This document shows positions 25,123-30,845 of a stretch of 30,845 bases of DNA, piece by piece. The position numbers and the translations under genes were made by a program. Within the stretch, counting starts at the first letter, position 1, and every line of letters begins with the position of its first letter. The DNA is taken from NCBI GenBank assembly GCA_009774395.1, contig VSNQ01000001.1, positions 81,638 to 112,482 of the forward strand. Reading direction: 5' to 3'. The stretch comes from Lachnospiraceae bacterium. Lineage in GTDB: Bacteria > Bacillota > Clostridia > Lachnospirales > Lachnospiraceae. The notes beneath the pieces were generated by a model, which saw nothing but the letters and a program-made list of their open reading frames with translations, made no database searches and was not told the DNA's origin.

Positions 25123-26742
25123 ATGCATTTCTTAATAAGGAATCTACTGGAAAACCGATCCTATGTAACCCTCTTTACACGCCCAAGGCGGTTTGGTAAA
25201 ACCCTAAATATGAGCATGTTAAAATATTTCTTTGAAACAGGCAGCGACCCTGCACTTTTTAACGGTCTTGAAATTTCCATGGATGCAGAATTCTGCAGTA
25301 AATACCAAGGAAAATTTCCGGTGATTTCAATCAGCCTGAAAAGTACAGAAGGCAATACTATCGAAAAGGCACAGAAAAAATTTAGGTCAGTCATAGGCAG
25401 CGAGGCGGTCAGATTCTCATTCCTTTCAGACAGCGAAAGACTAAACGAAACAGAGCGTCAGCAATTTGCAAAGCTTATTCAACTGGATGATAAAGGAGAG
25501 TTTGCAATGTCAGATGAGTTGCTGGAAAACAGCCTGCTGATGCTGTCACGGTTTCTGCGTAAACACTATGGACAGAAAACAATTATTCTGATTGACGAAT
25601 ACGATGTCCCTCTTGATAAGGCGTACCAGTCAGGATATTATGATTTCATGGTGGAGTTTATCAGAAATTTGTTTGGGAATGCTTTTAAAACAAATGACAG
25701 CCTGTATTTTGCAGTGCTTACGGGGTGTCTCAGAATTTCTAAAGAGCGCATTTTTACTGGTCTTAATAATTTTAAGGTATATACGGTAAAAGATGTGCGT
25801 TACAAGGAATATTTTGGCTTTACGGATACGGAAGTCAAACAGATATTGGAATATTATGGGTTGTCAAGTCAGTATCATGCCGTGAAAGAATGGTATGATG
25901 GATATCTGTTTGGCAATCTGGGTATTTATTGTCCATGGGATGTCATTAATTACTGTGGTGATCTGCGCGATGGAAGTGTATCCGAGCCACAGAATTACTG
26001 GGTAAACACGAGCAGTAACGACATTATCAGAAACTTTATAAGCAAGGCAACAGCATCGACAAAGAGTGAAATTGAACTGTTGATGAATGGCGGCAGCATC
26101 AAAAAGAAAATTCGACAAGAACTAACTTATAGAGATCTGGATTCGCAAGATGACAATTTATGGAGCATCCTTTTTACAACGGGATATCTAACACAATGCG
26201 GAAAAAATGACAGCGGCATGACAGCGCTGGTTATTCCAAATAAGGAAATACAATGGATATTTGAAGAGCAGATACAAGACTGGTTTCAAGCAGAATCAAA
26301 AAAAGATATCCAAACACTGGAAAATTTCTGCAGAGCATTTGAAAAAAATGATATAACTGCCATCGAAAAAGGATTTACGTCATACCTGCGTAAGACCATC
26401 AGCATACGAGATACCAGTATCAAAAAAGATATGAAAGAAAACTTCTACCACAGGATTTTGTTAGGATTATTTGCGGACATGATCGGCTGGAAAGTTCGGT
26501 CAAATACAGAGTCAGGCGACGGCTATAGTGACATCAGCGTAGAGGTCGAGGATAAGGAAATTGGCATTATTATTGAGTTGAAATATGCTGAGAATGCGGC
26601 ATTTGACATTGCCTGTAAAAAAGCATTAAAGCAGATACATGACAGAAATTATGAGGATGCGTTGGTTGATGATGGGATGAAAACCATCTATAGGTACGGG
26701 ATTGCATGTTATAAAAAACGTTGTAAGGTAATTTCGGAATGA
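25123..26742 (+). CDS. AAA-ATPase-like / PD-(D/E)XK protein, N-terminally short
   Basis: 539 residues. The N-terminal half is the AAA-ATPase-like domain: P-loop variant FTRPRRFGKTLNMSM (about 18-32), Walker B IILIDEYDVPLD (Asp159, Glu160), and the TGCLRISKERIFTGLNNF segment. The C-terminal PD-(D/E)XK domain has GYSDISV (Asp471) and IIIELKY (Glu486, Lys488; positions counted from the TTG at 25120). Members usually start about 25-30 residues earlier with a (G)IxxFxxLR..YYxVDKT segment. That is absent here; only its end (HFLIRNLLENRS) remains, and the upstream codons do not resemble it. AAGGG just before ATG 25123 could still drive translation. It is the only convincing plus-strand gene and not in an operon. 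The role is unknown; the family is widely duplicated in gut Firmicutes and Bacteroidetes. Confidence 0.75.
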   Translation: MHFLIRNLLENRSYVTLFTRPRRFGKTLNMSMLKYFFETGSDPALFNGLEISMDAEFCSKYQGKFPVISISLKSTEGNTIEKAQKKFRSVIGSEAVRFSFLSDSERLNETERQQFAKLIQLDDKGEFAMSDELLENSLLMLSRFLRKHYGQKTIILIDEYDVPLDKAYQSGYYDFMVEFIRNLFGNAFKTNDSLYFAVLTGCLRISKERIFTGLNNFKVYTVKDVRYKEYFGFTDTEVKQILEYYGLSSQYHAVKEWYDGYLFGNLGIYCPWDVINYCGDLRDGSVSEPQNYWVNTSSNDIIRNFISKATASTKSEIELLMNGGSIKKKIRQELTYRDLDSQDDNLWSILFTTGYLTQCGKNDSGMTALVIPNKEIQWIFEEQIQDWFQAESKKDIQTLENFCRAFEKNDITAIEKGFTSYLRKTISIRDTSIKKDMKENFYHRILLGLFADMIGWKVRSNTESGDGYSDISVEVEDKEIGIIIELKYAENAAFDIACKKALKQIHDRNYEDALVDDGMKTIYRYGIACYKKRCKVISE

Positions 26743-26794
26743 TTTTTGAAATTTATGATATTTGCATAATAAAAAGGGCTGTTGGGTAATTATA

Positions 26795-26908
26795 GGTTCT
26801 TTCAATGCTTTGAGTATCCGCACATTCTCAAGATTTGCTGCAAGCTACTAAATTGACTTAGTTAAGCAAAACGAGAATAACTGATTTACCCAAATATCTG
26901 AAAGAACC
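26795..26908. repeat. Inverted repeat element downstream of the AAA-like gene
   Basis: GGTTCTTTCA (26795-26804) is exactly complementary to 26899-26908. A second pair, TGGGTAA at about 26783 and TTACCCA near 26886, crosses the first, so the two cannot nest. It may be a small IS-derived remnant or a terminator between converging genes. Confidence 0.4.
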
Positions 26909-27028
26909 CTGCTTTTCATGGCTTTTGCATCCTTTAGCTTCTTGTTTGTACATAATATATTATTAAATTTGGGGCAGCTTTCAATATCGCTTTCCCAGTT
27001 ATAATAACAAAAATATTTCAACCATCAT

Positions 27029-28282
27029 TTACCTTTTTTGAATTACATAATCTAATTTTGTAGGTACATGATTTGATTTATCAAGAAGTTTTTTCTCGCT
27101 AATGAGCCTTATGGTGTTTGCTATTAGTTCTCCCTCTGTTTCTTTATCCATACAGTATACAATTACCGATGTTGAATTATCACCGATAAAACTTGATAAA
27201 ATATCTTTATCTGTAACATCAAGAGAATGCCCAAAAACATAAACATATGAAACACCATCTGGATGATCTTTGAATATATCAACATTGCCTGACCACCCCG
27301 TTTTTTCTTTGAACAACTTCTGTATTTCTTTTAAATATTTATAACTTTCGTTTCCTGTATGTTTTTGGATTCTTTGTGAAAATTTTTTAAATATTGTAAA
27401 GTTCGTTCTCTCATTTCGTTCATCTCCAACCCAGTATTCATCAATACCCAATACCATATTATTTTTTTCTGCTGAACGTTTCGCATCTACTTTTCCATGT
27501 ATGTGATATACTTTTCCCTTTTTATAGATTCTCTCATATGTATTGGTATAATTAAAATTAATCACATAATCAGGGGTAAGATTGGATATTTCTTGTATTC
27601 TGTTGCTGACTGGAATCTTTTGAACAAAAATATCCAAATATAACTCAAGTGCCCTTGTTAAGTGTTCAAGATCCTCAAATACTTTTTCCCTAAATTCTTT
27701 AACCGTAATCTTATGGTCTAGATCCCATTTTTTTCTTTCTATATACTTTTTAAATTTTAATTTTTCTTTAAATATTTTTAGCTTTGGATCTTCAGGGAAA
27801 CCAACAGCTTCTTTTATCACATCATCCCAGAGATTTGTCAGCGATAATGCTTTTTCGTCCACTGCCTTAATAATAAAGCGGATTTCAGCTTCAAAGTCTA
27901 TCCAGTTCTCACCCTTCATACAATTCGTTCTATATAATTCTGTAAAATATTCATACCAAATATTATCATCAAGGAGATTATGGACTTCTGACAATCCTGT
28001 ACTGTCTGATGACATTTCACATATTCCTTTAGAATTAATTTTTATCTTTCTATTAAAAAATTCCGTAACAATAGCGTCTTTTATTGTTTTATCTGTTTCC
28101 CAATTGTCAATCCATTTCCTTTTAAATTCAATTATTGTTCGTTTGTTTTTAATTGTCCCATAACTCCATATTCTCTCAACTCTTTGGCAAAAATCCAAAA
28201 AATGAGAATACTTTGTAGGCAAGCCATGAGCCAAATCAAACCCATTTCCCAAAATCAATATCGTTTTTCCTTTATTAGACAT
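27029..28282 (-). CDS. AbiH-family protein (phage abortive-infection type)
   Basis: 417 residues from ATG 28282. The N-terminal ILILGNGFDLAHGLPTKYS (GNGFD at 12-16) is the family hallmark. A WIDFEAEI motif, the central VINFNYTNTYE, then VYHIHG and MVLGIDEY, and late YVYVFGHSLDVTDKDIL all match AbiH proteins, which have a Rossmann-like nucleotide-binding core related to SIR2-type folds. The family founder aborts phage infection in Lactococcus; action of this copy is inferred. Upstream in-frame starts exist (ATG 28306, TTG 28312), but none has a Shine-Dalgarno, so the start is uncertain. It stands alone in a region with an IS remnant, a truncated regulator and palindromic DNA, typical of defence cargo. 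No partner gene is evident. Confidence 0.8.
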   Translation of the reverse strand: MSNKGKTILILGNGFDLAHGLPTKYSHFLDFCQRVERIWSYGTIKNKRTIIEFKRKWIDNWETDKTIKDAIVTEFFNRKIKINSKGICEMSSDSTGLSEVHNLLDDNIWYEYFTELYRTNCMKGENWIDFEAEIRFIIKAVDEKALSLTNLWDDVIKEAVGFPEDPKLKIFKEKLKFKKYIERKKWDLDHKITVKEFREKVFEDLEHLTRALELYLDIFVQKIPVSNRIQEISNLTPDYVINFNYTNTYERIYKKGKVYHIHGKVDAKRSAEKNNMVLGIDEYWVGDERNERTNFTIFKKFSQRIQKHTGNESYKYLKEIQKLFKEKTGWSGNVDIFKDHPDGVSYVYVFGHSLDVTDKDILSSFIGDNSTSVIVYCMDKETEGELIANTIRLISEKKLLDKSNHVPTKLDYVIQKR

Positions 28283-28344
28283 AATTCGTACTGCTACTAA
28301 AAACATATACAAAAGTGTATCTGCTAGATGATTCGTTACAATCT

Positions 28345-28428
28345 CACGATTTGTAGTTGCTGCTTCATCGTGTATGCTTTTGTTAAGTTACAACTACTCA
28401 CATGTTTGATGGGTTTGTTCATCAAACA
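28345..28428. other. Candidate RNA pseudoknot followed by a hairpin
   Basis: CACGAT (28345-28350) pairs with ATCGTG (28367-28372), and GTAGTTG (28353-28359) with CAACTAC (28391-28397); the two stems interleave as in an H-type pseudoknot. TGTTTGATG (28403-28411) and CATCAAACA (28420-28428) form an adjacent hairpin. The sequence abuts the IS630 left end and seems to continue on its far side. No coding frame in 28313-28470 is convincing. Confidence 0.4.
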
Positions 28429-28473
28429 CATTGTACACTCCACAGCCGTAAATTCCTAGCTTAGCCACCAGTA

Positions 28474-29465
28474 CTCATCCACATTTACTTCGTTTTTGTA
28501 GTTTTGTGGATTTCATCTTTTTCGCTTTTCCTTTCCTATATATTCGGTGTTTAAATATTGCCAATTATATTTATAAGCACAATCTGTCAATAACTGTTTG
28601 TGGTATAGTATTTACCCAGTCGATAAATTTCGCAACAGCCGCTTTAATTTCATCCCTGCAGCTAAAGAAAACGTTGTTAATCACAGAATTTTTAAGCCAG
28701 CCCCACAGTTCTTCGATTTTGTTAAAGTTTGGGCTGTATGGCGGCAGGAAAACAAGCTCCAGGCGTTCACTGTTTTCTTCCAGAAAATCCTGCAGCAGCT
28801 TTGCGTGACGTATTTTTGGATTATCCAATATCATGGCAATTTTACCGGACGGGTATTTCTGGAGGACTGTTTAAAAAAAACCAAGAAACACCTCGGCATC
28901 GTATTTTTTATGTTCCTCCACATAAACCCTGCCCGTTTCATAATCCAGAAACCCGACCAGCTTGACGCCCTCATGCTTTCCGAATATCGGGATGATGCGC
29001 TGCTTCCCCACCGGAAACCAAGTTTTCATGATGGCCTGGTAATCACGGATCATGGATTCATCTTCAAAAAGCATTACATCAATCTCCCCGCTGAAAAGTT
29101 TTTTTAAATCTTCAAACTGCTGGCGAAATGCATCCTGTTTTTCCCGCTTATCCGTTAAAAATTTAGTGCGGCCGGATTGTTTACGGATGAGGAGGGCTTC
29201 CGCGCCGCCTTCTGTGTAAAGGGATATGTATCCGGACACTGTCCTGCGCGGAATATGGAGGACCTCGAAAATTTCACGGCGAGAATGTCCTTCCAGATAA
29301 AGCAGCATGGCATCATATCGGTTTTTTTGTTTAACGTTTTTCATTTTTGGAAAGCTGTACAAATTTTTCTATTTCACTGTTAACAGGTTGGTTATCCATT
29401 TGATTTTCCTCCAAAATATTTATGAGGATAGTATATACTACTTAAAAGAAAATGCAAGTGGATTT
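28474..29465 (-). mobile_element. IS630-family insertion sequence, defective, 992 bp
   Basis: Imperfect terminal repeats: the left end reads CTCATCCACATTTACTTCG; the right end, on the minus strand, reads AAATCCACTTGCATTTTC. The ends also share GTAGT about 25 bases in. TA flanks both ends (28472-28473 and 29466-29467), the expected IS630 target duplication. It contains the broken transposase gene described separately. Confidence 0.7.
28571..29399 (-). pseudogene. IS630-family transposase pseudogene
   Basis: The natural start is ATG 29399 with TTTTGGAGG upstream (MDNQPVNSEIEKFVQLSKNE). A frameshift near 29335, best explained by loss of one CG from CGCG, gives a stop; the frame resumes as VKQKNRYDAMLLYLEGHSRR, an HTH. 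Between GRTKFLTDKREKQ and DAFRQQFEDLKKL about 70 residues expected in the family are missing. The DDE core follows: MLFEDES, then an in-frame TAA at 28871-28873 (after VFLGFF), then KYPSGKIAMILDN, and LPPYSPNFNKIEELWGWLK with the final Glu. The part after the TAA is in the same frame, so this is nonsense rather than a frameshift signal. Three lesions make it dead unless complemented. Confidence 0.85.
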
Positions 29466-29647
29466 TAGCAATAATTAATCACCACCCATATATTCATAAA
29501 CTTTGAAAATGTAGTTCTATCTAATGTCGAACCACATCGTTCTTCAACAAAATTCAAAAATCTACTCTCCCCCCAATAAGTCCTTAGTTTTTCCAAATTA
29601 ATTCTTATTATATCGCATATCTCTTTGTTTGCATCTTTTATCCCCAT
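29465..29647 (-). pseudogene. Truncated helix-turn-helix gene fragment
   Basis: 60 codons from ATG 29647 with AGGGGG upstream. The text IIRINLEKLRTYWGESRF, then FVEERCGSTLDRTTFSKFMN, looks like the first part of an XRE-type HTH (the SKFMN position normally continues GK..P). After SKFMN comes an unrelated tail, IWVVINYC, whose stop codon is made by the TA target and first base of the IS630 end. Ignoring the IS the frame would read YWWLS and stop, so the gene was already cut by the older structured sequence before the IS arrived. Confidence 0.55.
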
Positions 29648-30344
29648 ATAATTGCCCCCTAACTATATTAATTTATTGCATTCTTCTACTAAACTCGACC
29701 AACTACACCATAATACTTTATTATACATTGTTATTTATGGTATTTCAATACGATTTACATATTTATAAAACTAAAATGTTTCCTATAAATATTTACTGAA
29801 CAGTTCTACACACTGTTCTGGCAGTTCATATATCTTATGCCAATTCCCTAAGACGGCGCTACTATGTATCTTAGCTTATTCAGAAACCATAAATTATAAC
29901 CACATTATAGCTATAAAAGTATAATACTAAACTTTTATGACTGTATTTAAAGTTTTTATTAATTGTTTCGTATTTGTTTTCGTTGGTCTAGGTATATGCT
30001 ATCTCCATTTTACAGAAAATAAACTTTATAAAATATAAAAGAATGCACTACTAATCAGTTTCTATTCGAGCAGACCTAATAGATACACTGTACGAGATAT
30101 TTGCCTTCTGCACATCCAAACAAATCATTCCCATAAAGAAAATGAAAAATATTCATAAAAAAAAACATAGACTACATAACATATACAATGGTAAATATGA
30201 AAAGTCCCGAAAACCGTCATCAGAACAGATTACTGGACTATTTTCAATAAGATGTTAAAATCAGGAGTATATATCAATTTTCAACGTTATGCAAATGCTA
30301 TACAATTATCTTGTAACCAGTATCTAATTGGAAAACCTATAAAT
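29648..30344. other. 697-bp AT-rich gap without a convincing gene
   Basis: It holds a short hairpin (GAACAGT 29798-29804 with ACTGTTC 29812-29818) and possible -10 hexamers. A plus-strand trace from ATG 30188 (MVNMKSPENRHQNRLLDYF) stops at 17-20 codons and could continue in another frame (NKMLKSGVYINFQRYANAI). It lacks a ribosome binding site, so it is at best a gene relic. Confidence 0.4.
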
Positions 30345-30845
30345 TTATATCACATAAATAACCAAACACATATACACCATATACCCCAAAAGAGCTACTA
30401 TTAATATTCTATCTTCCAGCAGCACATCTACAGGATCTCCATATGAGTTCCCTTCTATAACGAGGGTATATTTCATACATATAAAAATAACCAATAATAT
30501 TGACCATATTAACAAATTAGAATATGTCATACTAATTGCCCATAGCGAATAAAAGGCTATCCCCAATGTCATGCTTGCGATCATCATTTTATCACAAAAC
30601 TCATATGTATACAGTTTTAATACAGCCCTTGTTCGAGTATTCTCTCCCTGTTTTATAATTTCATTTCGCCGCTTCCCTAATCCCATATAAAGAGAAAACG
30701 CTATTATTGTTAAAATTAACCAGTCAGATGCTTTTGTGCCGCTTATTTCTGCTCCATATAATATTCTTAATGAACTACCCCGCAGCAGAGCTGCGGGGTA
30801 TCTGAGGGGTAGCTCCACTACATATAATCCCATAAGCTCAACTGT
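30345..30845 (-). CDS. UbiA-family prenyltransferase, C-terminal half (decaprenyl-phosphate phosphoribosyltransferase-like)
   Basis: The frame is open to the right edge; an internal ATG at 30833 gives 162 residues. LRILYGAEISGTKASDWLIL, then LYMGLGKRRNEI, is the pattern of the second half of decaprenyl-phosphate phosphoribosyltransferase (UbiA superfamily). Three or four membrane helices follow, ending CLVIYVI. The enzyme would attach phosphoribose to a polyprenyl phosphate, a step towards lipid-linked pentose donors. The first half, with the Mg-binding NDxxD motif, is not visible. The codons before LRILYG come from a palindromic repeat (30776-30800) and do not look like family sequence, so the gene is probably truncated by that element; if it continues beyond the edge the repeat is an in-frame insertion. 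Confidence 0.6.
   Translation of the reverse strand, partial: TVELMGLYVVELPLRYPAALLRGSSLRILYGAEISGTKASDWLILTIIAFSLYMGLGKRRNEIIKQGENTRTRAVLKLYTYEFCDKMMIASMTLGIAFYSLWAISMTYSNLLIWSILLVIFICMKYTLVIEGNSYGDPVDVLLEDRILIVALLGYMVYMCLVIYVI
30776..30800. repeat. Perfect 11-bp hairpin repeat at the 5' end of the UbiA fragment
   Basis: TACCCCGCAGC-AGA-GCTGCGGGGTA. The core CGCAGCAGAGCTGCG (30781-30795) is identical to 22471-22485 in palindromic element 2, in the same orientation. GC-rich against AT-rich surroundings, it looks like a dispersed repeat. Confidence 0.75.

Noticed and set aside
28865..28880. Programmed frameshift at the T8 run of the IS630 transposase
   Set aside because: The downstream DDE part is in the same frame as the upstream part, so a shift would disrupt rather than join them; an in-frame nonsense codon explains it.
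28598..29107. 169-codon plus-strand frame opposite the IS630 transposase
   Set aside because: It is an antisense shadow of the recognisable DDE transposase sequence.
30188..30344. Possible small plus-strand gene starting MVNMKSPENRHQ
   Set aside because: It stops within 20 codons, needs a frameshift to continue, lacks a ribosome binding site and matches no family I recognise.

Overview
The window looks like a chromosomal stretch from a low-GC Gram-positive anaerobe of the Clostridia, most likely Lachnospiraceae. This is inferred from AT-rich DNA, strong GGAGG-type ribosome binding sites, very large secreted proteins with Ig-like or FIVAR repeats, and families common in that group: Rpn-like nucleases, AAA-ATPase-like/PD-(D/E)XK proteins and lectin-like C1 peptidases. 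Nearly all genes are on the minus strand; the AAA/PD-(D/E)XK gene at 25.1 kb is the exception. No RNA genes, phage structural genes or CRISPR arrays were found.

Layout. 1-3.5 kb: the N-terminal part of a secreted repeat protein that runs off the left edge, a two-gene unit (PIN/NYN-like protein plus XRE-type regulator), a long RNA-like palindrome, and an Rpn-type nuclease. The NYN and Rpn genes share an identical 24-bp upstream box at the same distance from their start codons. 3.6-12.9 kb: two giant exported proteins, a papain-family (C1) protease with about eleven Ig-like repeats and a FIVAR/Big_2 adhesin-like protein, each with its own promoter. 13-22.2 kb: a surface-glycan cluster with two GT2 polyprenyl-phosphate glycosyltransferases, two large GT-C-like membrane proteins, decayed remnants between them, and UDP-galactopyranose mutase (glf). 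The likely logic is that Glf makes UDP-Galf, the GT2 enzymes load a sugar on polyprenyl phosphate, and the GT-C proteins transfer it outside the membrane.

22.2-25 kb is the oddest part. It holds up to eight degenerate 90-150-bp palindromic elements and two paralogous XRE regulators. Each regulator has its best start signal (GGAGG then ATG) followed by exactly nine A residues that put the ATG one base out of frame with the regulator. The codons between the A9 run and the first in-frame start align without a gap in the two paralogues. This fits transcriptional slippage or phase variation, or a shared ancestral lesion.

25-30.8 kb is accessory DNA: an AAA-ATPase-like/PD-(D/E)XK protein lacking its usual N-terminus, an AbiH-type protein (a phage-defence family), an IS630-family element whose transposase carries three lesions and sits inside an older structured sequence, a truncated HTH gene, about 700 bp of apparently gene-free DNA, and the C-terminal half of a UbiA-family prenyltransferase resembling decaprenyl-phosphate phosphoribosyltransferase. 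Everything here comes from reading the sequence. Family names rest on recognised motifs, not on database searches.
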